64,000 nucleotides of DNA from QHXQ01 sp963788965. GTDB taxonomy: Bacteria > Acidobacteriota > Blastocatellia > Pyrinomonadales > Pyrinomonadaceae. Below the pieces are notes generated by a model. The model was not told the origin of the DNA, made no database searches, and worked only from the letters and a program-made list of their open reading frames with translations. The stretch lies in assembly GCA_963788965.1 (NCBI GenBank), contig CAWBIK010000005.1:496001-560000 (forward strand). The letters run 5' to 3'. A program made the position numbers and the translations under genes. This document shows positions 18,629-27,760 of the stretch, piece by piece; positions within the stretch are counted from its first letter, which is position 1, and each line of letters opens with the position of its first letter.

Positions 18629-19279
18629 TCAAACGTGGCGTGCGCCGTCGTCGCCCATGCTCAGGTTGAAGTCTTCGTCAGGTTCAAGCGCAACTTCTTT
18701 GCGTGCGGCGGCCGGCGCAATGTGCGTTACGACCGGCGACACACCGTTGTAGTTGACGACGACTTCGGTGATGAGCTTCGTGTTCGGGATGACGATCAGG
18801 CGGTTGTCGTCGGCGCGCACAAGCGTGTCGCGCATGCGAATAGTTTGAATGATGCCCTCGAACTCGCCCATCCTGATCCGGTCGCCGATGTTGAACGGCC
18901 GATAAAGCAGCAGCATGATGCCTGAGAGCAGGTTTGACAGTACATCTTTGAGCGCGAAGCCGAGCGCGAAGCCCGTCAAGCCTAAGCCCGCGACCAGCGC
19001 GCTCACGTTCAAGCCGGCCGCGCCGAGCGCCGTCACCGCGCCGAAGATCAAAACGCTGTAGTAATAGACGCGCGACAGCAGCAGCACCACGCCCGTATCG
19101 GCGCGCACACGCGGCGCAGCATAGGCGATCACCATTTGCCCGATGCGCGCCGCGACCCAAAAGACGGCGAGGACCAGCGCGCCCGTGATCAGATGCGGCA
19201 GCGCGCCGAGCAAGCCCGCGCGCATCTGCGTGAAGACTTCAACGAGCGTCTGCGGCGACGCTTGTGTCTGTTGCCACAT
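18629..19279 (-). CDS. MscS-type mechanosensitive channel
   Basis: A small-conductance mechanosensitive channel subunit in the inner membrane that releases solutes on osmotic downshock. It has three predicted membrane segments: LITGALVLAVFWVAARIG, VYYYSVLIFGAVTALGAAG, and the pore helix starting SALVAGLGLTGFALGF. A cytoplasmic beta domain follows (LYRPFNIGDRIRMGEFEG, then DNRLIVIPNTKLI). At 216 residues it is shorter than the E. coli protein (286), ending soon after the beta domain, so the C-terminal vestibule part is reduced. It lies in a minus-strand series with dienelactone hydrolase downstream. Confidence 0.85.
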   Translation of the reverse strand: MWQQTQASPQTLVEVFTQMRAGLLGALPHLITGALVLAVFWVAARIGQMVIAYAAPRVRADTGVVLLLSRVYYYSVLIFGAVTALGAAGLNVSALVAGLGLTGFALGFALKDVLSNLLSGIMLLLYRPFNIGDRIRMGEFEGIIQTIRMRDTLVRADDNRLIVIPNTKLITEVVVNYNGVSPVVTHIAPAAARKEVALEPDEDFNLSMGDDGARHV

Positions 19280-19285
19280 AAAAGA

Positions 19286-19360
19286 AATGATGAACGATGC
19301 ATGCTGCCTGATGAATAAAGATCAGCTTGCCTTTTATTCATCGTTCATCGTTCATCCTTT
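19286..19360. repeat. Palindromic intergenic element, GATGAA type
   Basis: Tandem GATGAACGATG on one side faces CATCGTTCATC on the other. The inner arms GATGAATAAA (19310-19319) and TTTATTCATC (19333-19342) pair exactly, with a loop containing CAGCTTGC. It sits between the oxidoreductase gene and the MscS start, so it would lie in the MscS leader. Confidence 0.78.
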
Positions 19361-19374
19361 ACCTAGTCGTGCTG

Positions 19375-20052
19375 TCAGCGGAAACGTTCGCCGTCTTCGC
19401 CGCGCCACGGGTTGCCGCGCATATGATAGCCGCCCTCTTCCCAGAAGCCCGCTTGATCCGCGTCGAGGAAGCGCAGCCCCTTGATCCACTTCGCAGACTT
19501 CCAAGCGTAGAGTTGCGGCACGATCAAGCGGACGGGGCCGCCGTGTTCCGGCGTGATCGGCCGGCCGTCGTGCGACCACGCGACGAGCGAATCTTCGGCC
19601 ATGAAATATTCGATGGGCAAGTTTGTGGTCCAACCGTAATCATAAGCGAGCGCGAGGACGAACTTCGCTTCCGGTTTGACGCCGACCATCTCCGCGAGCG
19701 CGCGCGTCGAGACGCCGCTCCACACGTTGTCGAGCCGCGACCAGCGCGTCACGCAATGAAAGTCCGCATAGACCTGCACGGGCGGCAATTGCAGAAACTC
19801 GTCGAGCGACCACGCGCGCGGCTGTTGGACCAGTCCGTCGATCTCAAAGCGCCACGTGGCGAGATCGATTTCCGGCGTGCCGTGCGCGTCCAAGACCGGC
19901 CACTTGCGCGTGCGCTTCTGGCCCGGCGGCATACGCTCCGTGCGGCGCGTGTCGGGGCTGATGATCACGTCGCCGCCTTCAACTACTTCGGCCGGGCGCG
20001 GCGCTTCTTTCTGATAATCCGGATCGTTGAACAGACCGTTCAAGAAACTCAT
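19375..20052 (-). CDS. Molybdopterin-dependent sulfite oxidase-like oxidoreductase (YedY/MsrP related)
   Basis: A Mo-cofactor oxidoreductase of the sulfite oxidase fold. The molybdenum-ligating Cys is Cys100 in DFHCVTRWSRLDN. The core continues LAYDYGWTTNLPIEYF and EHGGPVRLIVPQLYAWKSAKW, typical of the soluble sulfite-oxidase-like group. I chose MSFLNGLFNDPDYQ because GGAG lies 8 bases upstream; three earlier in-frame Met codons give 2-15 extra residues. No Tat signal is present, unlike MsrP, so a cytosolic location is likely and the substrate is unknown. At 225 residues it is normal for this group. No heme partner (MsrQ-like) gene is adjacent. Confidence 0.86.
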   Translation of the reverse strand: MSFLNGLFNDPDYQKEAPRPAEVVEGGDVIISPDTRRTERMPPGQKRTRKWPVLDAHGTPEIDLATWRFEIDGLVQQPRAWSLDEFLQLPPVQVYADFHCVTRWSRLDNVWSGVSTRALAEMVGVKPEAKFVLALAYDYGWTTNLPIEYFMAEDSLVAWSHDGRPITPEHGGPVRLIVPQLYAWKSAKWIKGLRFLDADQAGFWEEGGYHMRGNPWRGEDGERFR

Positions 20053-20080
20053 GTGCAAACTCCACAGGTCGTACATCATA

Positions 20081-20120
20081 AATCGTGAATAGATCAAAGC
20101 AGTTCTATCTATTCACGATT
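20081..20120. repeat. Palindromic element with perfect 14-bp arms
   Basis: AATCGTGAATAGAT (20081-20094) pairs exactly with ATCTATTCACGATT (20107-20120) around a 12-base loop. The right end contains the stop codon of the hypothetical gene 20120-20552, whose last residues are KKS. Confidence 0.8.
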
Positions 20121-20552
20121 CACGACTTTTTAGTTGCTCGTTCGGCCAGCTTCATCAACTCGTCGGGCATCCATTTGCCGACGCCCTTTTCGGTCTGGCT
20201 GCGAATGCCGACGCTGCGGTCGTGCCAGTCGTCCACGGCTCCGATCAAGCCGCGCTCGCTCTCGTAACGTTCGGTCTGCTCTAGACTGAGCGCGATGCCT
20301 GAGACGATCTCGTCCCAGTCTTCGTTCTGGATGCCGCGCCGCACGAGCGAGAGGCCGCGACCAATCTTCTTCGGGCGCGCGCGCGTCCTGTTCGGGGATC
20401 GCCAGCCGGTCGAGCGGCGGCATGGCCGCGCCCCGGTACTCGCGCACCAACTGCGCCCGCAAATCTTTCAGCGCCAACTCGGGCCGCTCGCGGCGTATGG
20501 CTTGCGCGCGCCGGAAGATGTCCGCCACCATCGGTTGTGTTTGTTCAGCCAT
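20120..20552 (-). CDS. Hypothetical protein of about 143 residues (frameshift near 20370)
   Basis: Two frames combine into one plausible protein. The first starts MAEQTQPMVADIFRRAQAIR and runs through ELALKDLRAQLVREYRG. The second continues RGIQNEDWDEIVSGIALSLEQ and GAVDDWHDRSVGIRSQTEKG. The join is at about 20360-20380. The sequence is soluble and helical and I do not recognise a family. The stop codon falls inside the palindrome at 20081-20120. It is the first gene of the minus-strand series that includes the oxidoreductase, and is divergent from the subtilase gene. Confidence 0.6.
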
Positions 20553-20728
20553 GACGATTCGCTCGCTTTATCATTTTAGTGTTGTCAACGTGCTGTAACT
20601 TACACGCCTGCCGCGCAAATCTCAACCGGCACGCGGCGCACGCTTGTTTAGTTTTGTGACTGCCGACGCCGCCCGCGCTGTGTTATTGTTTGGCGCGCTC
20701 GCACAACAACGGCAAGAGGCTTGCATCG

Positions 20729-22103
20729 ATGTCCGATACGATCTCAGTTGAGCCTTCGGGTCAGCACACGAACATGCCGGCGGGCCGGCCCGTCTGTCCG
20801 CTCTGCGGGCGCGAGGCGGTGGACGGACTTATTTCCTTCCACGACTTGCGCGAAGAGTTGCGCGGTCTGGTGGCGGCGAACGCACCGGGCGGCGCGCTCG
20901 TCTCTATGGTCTGCCCGCGTTGTGTGCGTCTGTTCGAGCGTGCGCTGGCGCAACTGCGCGAGGACGCGGCCGTCTTCGAGCAGGACGGGCGCGTTCTTGC
21001 CCACGCCCTTGCGGCTCGGCGCAGACCCGCGCTTCGCCGGGCGCGGCGTGACCATCGCCTTCCTCGATTCAGGCTTCTACGCGCACCCCGATCTCACGCA
21101 ACCCGTCAATCGCATTCGCGCCTATCACACGATCATCAAGAACGATCCCGCGACGCTCAACGAACCGGGCACAGCCAGTTGGCACGGCATGATGACTTCG
21201 GTGGTCGCGGCCGGCAACGGCACGCTCTCGCAAGGTTTCTATCGCAGCATCGCGCCGGCCGCAGAGGTCGTGTTGGTCAAACTCGCGCGCACGGGTCGTA
21301 TCTCGGAGCAGAAGATCAGGCGCGGGCTTGAGTGGGTCTTAAAGCATCGGGCCGAACACAACATACGCATCGTCAACATCTCGGCCGGCGGCGACGAGCA
21401 ATCGTCTTATTTGACGAACGCATTGTGCCGGACGATTGAACGTGCGGTGCGTGAAGGTTTGATCGTGGTCTGCGCGGTCGGCAATGCGGGGCTTGAGCCG
21501 GGGCATCCGGTGCTGCCGCCGGCCAGTTCGCCTTCGTGTATCGCGGTCGGCGGGTTGGACGATCAGAACTCGATGGATCGCGCGCGACGCGGCATGTATC
21601 GTTCGTCTTACGGTCCGACGTTCGACGGGTTGCAGAAGCCCGAAGTGATCGCGCCCGGCATCTGGGTCCCCGCGCCGATTCTGCCACGCACGCCCACGGC
21701 CGCCGAAGCCGAACTCTATGCCTCGCTTGACCGCGCGCCCGACCACGAGTTGCGCGAACTGATCAGACAGCACGCGCACGTCGATAAAGACTTAGCGGAC
21801 GCGCGCGACATGCCGATGCCGCTCTTGCGCCACTTGATCACGGTCAAACTGCGCGAGGGCGACGTGATCAGCGAACACTACAAGTACGTGGACGGCACGT
21901 CGTTCGCCGCGCCCATCGTCTCGTCAATCATCGCGTGCATGCTCGAAGCCAACCCGCATCTGACGCCGCAACAGGTCAAGCGGATTCTCATCGACACGGC
22001 CGACCGTTTGCCCGGCATCGAGATCGACCGGCAAGGTTGGGGCGTCGTCTCGCCGCGCCGCGCCGTCGAGTTCGCCCTCGCGCTGCGCCCGCTGACAAGC
22101 TAA
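20729..22103 (+). CDS. S8 subtilisin-like serine peptidase with N-terminal zinc ribbon (frameshift near 20990)
   Basis: A subtilase with an unusual N-terminal zinc ribbon of two CxxC pairs: CPLCGRE near the start and CPRC about 60 residues later. The reading frame shifts at about 20990, after FEQDG. The protease domain follows with Asp in TIAFLDSGF, His in SWHGMMTS and Ser in DGTSFAAPIVSS, so the triad is intact. There is no signal peptide, so the enzyme is probably cytosolic or acts on an internal target. The ATG follows AAGAGG. Downstream, a 29-bp-arm palindrome and a separate strong hairpin separate it from the convergent giant-protein gene. Confidence 0.83.
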
Positions 22104-22113
22104 GCAGAAAAAG

Positions 22114-22185
22114 TTTAACCACGAAGACACGAAGACACGAAGGACGATCAATCGTGCTTCGTGTCTTCGTGTCTTCGTGGTTAAA
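22114..22185. repeat. Perfect 29-bp-arm palindrome, AAGACACG type
   Basis: Arms 22114-22142 and 22157-22185 are exact reverse complements. They begin TTTAACCACGAAGACACG and repeat the 8-base unit. The 14-base loop contains CGAT and ATCG. It is nearly the same as the element at 16055-16131, some 6 kb away, and lies 11 bases after the subtilase stop. Confidence 0.9.
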
Positions 22186-22205
22186 GAACAGGTCGGCGAA
22201 AGAAC

Positions 22206-22243
22206 ACAGCCCCCGATCCGTTGTTGCGCGGATCGGGGGCTGT
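22206..22243. terminator. Strong GC-rich hairpin between convergent genes
   Basis: ACAGCCCCCGATCCG (22206-22220) pairs perfectly with CGGATCGGGGGCTGT (22229-22243) around an 8-base loop. The 15-bp stem is far more stable than background and lies 31 bases past the stop of the giant minus-strand gene. There is no clear U run, so factor-independent termination is likely but not certain. Confidence 0.7.
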
Positions 22244-22273
22244 GGTTGATGGCGCGGTTAGCGCGCGTACGGT

Positions 22274-25200
22274 TTACCTCGTGCCGATAGGCCCTTCAAT
22301 CGCTTTGTTGAGGCCGCGCCGCGCGGGCGGCTGAATCGTGCCGTTGTTCGAGAGCGCCTCGACGTTGATGAAGAAGCGGAAACTGCCGCCCGTGGCGACG
22401 CCCAACAGGAAACGCACGTTGACCGATGCGCCCGGTGCGAGCGTGCCGCTGGGGATGGCGACCACGAGGCTTGAGTTCAGACCTGTGCCGCCGCCTGCGA
22501 CCGTGCCGTTGGCGGGAGCTTCAACCGTCGATCCTAAGATCGTGATCGTGCCACCGTTGGCGGTTGTGTCCGCCGAAGTAAGCACGCGCAGGTCGGCCTG
22601 CGAGCCAACTGGGTTCGGCGAGTTCAAGGTGGTGATGTCCACCACACGGAAGCGCAGGCGCGTGATCATCTGCCCGGTCGTGTTGGTGAACTTGCGCCTG
22701 AGATCGAGCGTGCCGAAGGCGGTTGCGCCCGTGCCCGGCGTGGTGTCGCGGATGCGATTGGGCGGTGCGGTCGAGGCTTGCGTCGGATCGATCAAGCTGG
22801 ACTTGATCGTCGCGTTGCGCTGGATGGGGCTACCAAAGAACAGGTTGCTCTGCCGGCAACCGCAATTCTCCGGCCCCGGCGCGCCCAACTGCGACTGGAT
22901 GCCGCCATAAATTCCGCCGTTGGTTGAGACGTAAGCGAAATCCGACGCGTTACTGTCTGTGTCCTTCGGCGTGCCGGTCGTCTGCGTGCGAACGTAGGCA
23001 TACTGCCCGTCCGTGAAGGGCGACGGCGCAGGCAGCGGCGTGCCTTCACGGAACAGATCGGCCGTTGCGCCGACGAAGGAGTTGAAGCCGACCGCGTCGA
23101 GCCGGTTGGCGAGCGTGTAGTTGGCCGGGGTCGCCGTGCGGAACAAGGCCACACCGGAGTTGTCGGGCACGTCCGTCGTATAGAAGTCGTCGCCCACGGC
23201 ATAGCTGTTCAGACTGTAGCCGCCGGCCGGCGTGATGCCGTTGGGTCGTACTTCGTCGCCGGGCCGCGTCGTGCTCTCGTCCGAGTTAACGGCCAAGTAG
23301 TGTGCGCGGGCCGGGATGATCGTGCCGTTCGGGATGGTGACGAGCGGGGTGATGGTCGTGCCGTCGCTGGCGAGCGCGGCGAGCGTCCAGCCTGCGCCGT
23401 CGGTTGCGCCGACCGTGATGGCCGAGTCGGTGTTGTTATACAACTCGACGTATTCGTCGAGCGCACCGTCTATGCCTTGCGGCGCGCTGAAGGTCGGCCC
23501 GCGGAAGCGGAACTCGGAGATCAGCACGTCGCGGGCGATGGGCGGCGCGGGCGCGGCGTCGTCGTTGGTGATCGTGAGCACGGCGTTGGTCGGCGAACCG
23601 GCGGTTGCGCCCGTCACGTTCGTCAACGACAGGAACACTGTCTCGTCGTTCTCGAACACGCTCTCGTCGCAGATCGTCACGTTGAAGGTCTTGCTCGTCT
23701 CGCCGGCCGCGAAGTTGAGCGTGCCGGTGGTCGCAACGTAGTCAACGTTCGGCCCGCAGGCTGCGCCGCCGTTGGCCGTGCCGTTGGCCGTGGCGTAGGT
23801 GGCCGAAGCCGCACCGCTCACGTCGCCCGCGCGCGTCGCCGTGATGGTGGCCATGCCGCCCGCGACGTTCTCGGCCACCGAATAGGTCGGGGCGCTGAAC
23901 TGGATCATGCCGGGCGTGACCACAGTGACGATCTCATCTGCGCCCATGTCAGGCATGGCGTCGCGCGTCTGGCCGTCAATGTCGGTTGTGACGCCGACCG
24001 GCGTGCCCGCGTTGATGACTGGGCTGCTGGGCTGCAAGTGCAGATCGGCCGGCGCGGCCGAGGCGACGAACAGCGGATTGACCGCGAGCGAGTTGGCGTC
24101 TTGCCCGGTCGCCGTCTGCCAGTTGGGCAGCGTGGGCCGCGCGCTGCCGAGGAAGCCGACGTTCTGCGCGAAATAGTCGTTGTAGTTGATGTTCGAGAAG
24201 ACGGTGGCCGGCGCGCCGGAGATGACGGCGTAGCGCGTGCCGACGGTCTGCGTGTTCGCCAGCACGTTATCGCGCAGGTCAATCGCGCCGGCCGTGGTTA
24301 CGCCGGCCGTGATGTTGACGGCGGCGGTGATGCCGGCGGCGGCGTTCGCCCCTTGATTCGTATTGAGGTTGACGGAGTTGTGGTAAATCTTGTAACCGCC
24401 GCCCGCGACGGCCGCGATGCCGTAACCGTTATCCGTTTCGGCCATGCCGTTGAAGCCTTGCGAGGCCACGTCCGAAATGAAGTTGTTGGCGACGGTCAAG
24501 TTTGAGGCGGTCGAAGTCGAGGTTAAGAAAATCCCGTTGCTGCCCCAGCCCGCCGTGTTGTTCTGCTTGATGTCGCTCATCCGGTTGCCGGTGATGGAAC
24601 CACCGTTCACAAGCAAAGCGACCTGGATGCCGCTCATCGTCGAACTGGTCGTCGTCGTCGAACTGATGCCGTTGATGACGTTGTTGCTGACGGTGAAGTT
24701 CTGCGCGTTACCGATCAGCATGCCTCGGAAGAGCAACTTGTCGGCGGCAACGCTTGTGCCGAACGTGTTGCCTGTGATGAGCCAGTTTTGATCGAACGCC
24801 GTGCCGCTGCCGCGCAGGAAGGCGGCGTTTTGCACGCGGAAGATCGCGTTGTTTTGGATGGTGTTGTTCGAGTTCGCCGTCTCGGCATCGCCGCCGAAAG
24901 TCGTGCCGCTGCCGGCCAAGACGCCTGAGATGATGGTCGCGCCGGTGTTGCCAGACAGGATGCAGTTCTTGACGGTGTTGCCGTTCGCGCCGTTGGCCGC
25001 GCTGACGCTGGCGATCCAGATGACAGTGCCGCCGGTATTGCCGTAGGTCATCGTCAAGCTGCGATCCGTGCCGCCTGAGAGCGAGCCGTCAATCGTCACG
25101 TTGTCCGCGCCGTTGAGTTTGATCAGACTGAGGTTGGCGGCCGTGCCTGTGATAGTGCGCGCCGCGCCGCTCGGTTTGATGGTGACGCTGAAGCCGCCCG

Positions 25201-27493
25201 CCACTTCGTTGAGCGGCACACTGCCCGACTCGCCGGTCAGATCGGACGTGATGTTGATGACGACGTTGCCGGATGCGCCGGCAGCGTTGAGCGCCTCGAA
25301 GATGCCGCCCGTGTTGGTCAGCGAAGCAAAGTTGCCGCCCGCGCCGACCGTGTACGTGCCGGCCGCGAGGGGCGCGATGATGTTGACCGTGCCGGAAACG
25401 GAATCGTTCGCGGTGTTTTGATCACCGGGCAGTTCCGCAATCGCGGTCGTCGTGTAAGTGCCCGGCGTCGAGAGCGTCACGTTCGGGAAACTGACCGTGA
25501 GGGTTTGCCCCGGATTGATACTTGGGATCGACGCCGTCTGGTCATAGACAATTGCGCTGGTTGAATCGAGTATGCGGAAGCGCACGGGCACGTTGGTCTG
25601 CGCCGCCGTGCCGTTATTGGTGAAGGACGCTTGCGGGGTGATGACGGTCGTGGTGCTGCGGGTCGAGCCGGGCGGCGGGTTGATGATCGCCACGGCCGCG
25701 ATGTCGTTGGCGGCCGGCGTGACGCCGCCGGGTTCGTCCGCGCCGATGTCGGGCGTGCCGACGCGCGCTTGCCCGTCAATGTCCGTGCCCACGCCGACGT
25801 TTGCGCCCATGTCCACCATCGGCGAAGCGGGCGCGATGTGTAAATCCGTGGCCGAGATGAACTGCGGGTCAACCACCTTGCTGGCGTTGTCGTTCGTGCC
25901 GGCCGCGTTCAAGGTGCTCGTATAAGAGCGCAAGTTGGTTGCGGGCGTGGTCGTGGCCGCGTTGAAGTTGGCCGCTTTGAAGAAGCCCGTCCCCGGTGTT
26001 GTGCCGACCTGCGCGATGCCGTTGGTCGCGTTCGGCCCCTCGAAGTAGTCGTTGTTGTTGAGCGTCAGGTTCATCGTTGACGTGCCGCCCGACGGCAGGA
26101 ACAAAGAGACGTGCGCCGAAGCCGCGCTGCCGCCCGTCAACGAGTTGGCGAAGATGTTATTGCGCACGTCAACGCCGGTCAGCGCGGTGGCCGTGATCAT
26201 GCACGCGGCCGTGATCGTGTCGGTCGCGCCGGGAATCGCGCCGGTTAGGTTGACGCTGTTGTGATAAATCTGATGCCCCGTGCCGCTGGCGACGCGGATG
26301 CCCACGGCGGCGAAGGTCGTGCTGTAGAAGCCGCCCGACGTGGTGTTGAGGGTGATGTTGATGATGAAGTTGTTGCGGACGACGTGGTTGTTGCCGCCGC
26401 CGAGGTTGATGCCGTGCGCCAACCAGAAATCGGGGGCGTTGTTCTTGGCGCGGTTGACCCGGTTGCGTTCGATGGTGAACGTGCCGGTCGCGCTGATGCC
26501 GCCCACGTCAATCGCGCGATTGGCCGAGCTTGTACTGCTGGGGAGAAAGCTTTCGATGTAGACGGTGTTGCCGGCAATCGAACCGTTAGCCGAGCCTTGT
26601 GCCGTGATGCCGACCGAATAGACTTGATCAACTGCGCTCGCTGTCGCATTACCAATCAAGTTGTTGCTGATCGTCAAGCCGGGGAAGACCGTCGTGGCGC
26701 TGCCCTGCACGGCGATGCCGCGCGCGACGGTGGCGACGCTGTTATTGTCAACGAGTAAATTGCTGGCCGTCGCGCCCGTGCCAATCGTCGTGGTGACGGA
26801 AGCGATGGCCGCAGGCGCGGCCGTTGCGGTCGTCGTTGATGCGCCGCCCGTCGCCAGTACGCCATAGACGGTATTCTCCGAGCCGGTCGTGCTCGTCGCG
26901 CCGGCGACGTTGCGGCCCGTCGCGTTGCCGATGAGATTGAGGTTGCGGAAACTGTCGTTATCCGCGCTGGTCACAACCGTCGCCGCCAGTGCGATGCGGA
27001 TGACGGACGTAAAGGCGGTGGTGGCGGTCGCCGTATTCTGAATCGTCAGGTTGCGATTCGTGCCCGCTGTGTTCGGGTTGTCGCCGTTGATGGTGACGTT
27101 GTCCGCGCCGTTCAATTCGATGACGCCGCGCCCGGTGGGCGATGCGCCCGCCACCGTCACGCCGTCAACTGACGGGCGAATCAGCACAGAGGTATAAGAG
27201 GCTGCGCCCGCACCACTGCTATTCAAGACGGCCGGGGTTGCACCTTCGCTGGTGCTGGCCGCGATGTCCATGGTGATCGCGCCCTGATGCGTGCCGGCGT
27301 TGACGGCGTCGAACGCGCCCTTGAGCGTCGTGTAGGAAGCCGCGGCCGTGCCGGCCGTGGCCGTCACGTTGACGTTCTGCGCGGCGGCGGCGACGCTGGC
27401 GATACAGATGAAGAACAAAACATTGATGCCGATAACAAGTCGTCTGCGGGAGACACTGCTCCGCCAGATGTTCCGGGGGTTGAACATGATCAT
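22274..27493 (-). CDS. Giant secreted protein: parallel beta-helix repeats, CARDB-like, Calx-beta and lamin-tail domains
   Basis: 1739 residues. An N-terminal signal peptide (LVIGINVLFFICIASVAAAA) follows AAGGAG; a second ATG two codons later is equally possible. Domains in order: a first right-handed parallel beta-helix region to about residue 580, with many NNTIxxN turns and ending in IDGQARVGTPDIGADEPGG; a CARDB-like domain to about 705; a second beta-helix region ending in a similar DIDGQTRDAMPDMGADE; a Calx-beta domain (YSVAENVAGGMATITATRAG) at about 1240-1365; a lamin-tail domain (DVLISEFRFRGP, DEYVELYNNTD) at about 1370-1560; and a C-terminal 175-residue module starting NATIKSSLID. The last two are paralogous to the ends of the protein at 2694-6443. 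It is likely a surface or extracellular adhesin-like or carbohydrate-binding protein. The frame is intact over 5.2 kb. Confidence 0.83.
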   Translation of the reverse strand: MIMFNPRNIWRSSVSRRRLVIGINVLFFICIASVAAAAQNVNVTATAGTAAASYTTLKGAFDAVNAGTHQGAITMDIAASTSEGATPAVLNSSGAGAASYTSVLIRPSVDGVTVAGASPTGRGVIELNGADNVTINGDNPNTAGTNRNLTIQNTATATTAFTSVIRIALAATVVTSADNDSFRNLNLIGNATGRNVAGATSTTGSENTVYGVLATGGASTTTATAAPAAIASVTTTIGTGATASNLLVDNNSVATVARGIAVQGSATTVFPGLTISNNLIGNATASAVDQVYSVGITAQGSANGSIAGNTVYIESFLPSSTSSANRAIDVGGISATGTFTIERNRVNRAKNNAPDFWLAHGINLGGGNNHVVRNNFIINITLNTTSGGFYSTTFAAVGIRVASGTGHQIYHNSVNLTGAIPGATDTITAACMITATALTGVDVRNNIFANSLTGGSAASAHVSLFLPSGGTSTMNLTLNNNDYFEGPNATNGIAQVGTTPGTGFFKAANFNAATTTPATNLRSYTSTLNAAGTNDNASKVVDPQFISATDLHIAPASPMVDMGANVGVGTDIDGQARVGTPDIGADEPGGVTPAANDIAAVAIINPPPGSTRSTTTVITPQASFTNNGTAAQTNVPVRFRILDSTSAIVYDQTASIPSINPGQTLTVSFPNVTLSTPGTYTTTAIAELPGDQNTANDSVSGTVNIIAPLAAGTYTVGAGGNFASLTNTGGIFEALNAAGASGNVVINITSDLTGESGSVPLNEVAGGFSVTIKPSGAARTITGTAANLSLIKLNGADNVTIDGSLSGGTDRSLTMTYGNTGGTVIWIASVSAANGANGNTVKNCILSGNTGATIISGVLAGSGTTFGGDAETANSNNTIQNNAIFRVQNAAFLRGSGTAFDQNWLITGNTFGTSVAADKLLFRGMLIGNAQNFTVSNNVINGISSTTTTSSTMSGIQVALLVNGGSITGNRMSDIKQNNTAGWGSNGIFLTSTSTASNLTVANNFISDVASQGFNGMAETDNGYGIAAVAGGGYKIYHNSVNLNTNQGANAAAGITAAVNITAGVTTAGAIDLRDNVLANTQTVGTRYAVISGAPATVFSNINYNDYFAQNVGFLGSARPTLPNWQTATGQDANSLAVNPLFVASAAPADLHLQPSSPVINAGTPVGVTTDIDGQTRDAMPDMGADEIVTVVTPGMIQFSAPTYSVAENVAGGMATITATRAGDVSGAASATYATANGTANGGAACGPNVDYVATTGTLNFAAGETSKTFNVTICDESVFENDETVFLSLTNVTGATAGSPTNAVLTITNDDAAPAPPIARDVLISEFRFRGPTFSAPQGIDGALDEYVELYNNTDSAITVGATDGAGWTLAALASDGTTITPLVTIPNGTIIPARAHYLAVNSDESTTRPGDEVRPNGITPAGGYSLNSYAVGDDFYTTDVPDNSGVALFRTATPANYTLANRLDAVGFNSFVGATADLFREGTPLPAPSPFTDGQYAYVRTQTTGTPKDTDSNASDFAYVSTNGGIYGGIQSQLGAPGPENCGCRQSNLFFGSPIQRNATIKSSLIDPTQASTAPPNRIRDTTPGTGATAFGTLDLRRKFTNTTGQMITRLRFRVVDITTLNSPNPVGSQADLRVLTSADTTANGGTITILGSTVEAPANGTVAGGGTGLNSSLVVAIPSGTLAPGASVNVRFLLGVATGGSFRFFINVEALSNNGTIQPPARRGLNKAIEGPIGTR

Positions 27494-27760
27494 TAAGCTC
27501 CTTAACGGTTACGACAAAGAAGTTCGACTGCGTTCGAGAAAAGACAGAAGGGAAACCGCAACCCAGGGTACGATAGGACAGGTGTAATTCGCTGGGCAGC
27601 GTAGTCGCGCGCAGACAGGATGTCAAGGTTTAAGTGGCATCAGCCGCTAAAATTACTTGCTGCGCGGCCAGCGCGCTTGAGTTTGACTTGCGCCGGGCTA
27701 CTGGCGACTGAGCGGGCCGCGCGAAGTAGTTACGCTTGGTCGAGCCGCTTCTAGGTTAAA

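Noticed and set aside
23300..24505. 401-codon plus-strand ORF inside the giant secreted protein gene
   Set aside because: It lies antisense to an intact, well-conserved domain protein. Long antisense frames are expected in GC-rich coding DNA, and its translation is Arg/Gly/Val-rich with no domain.
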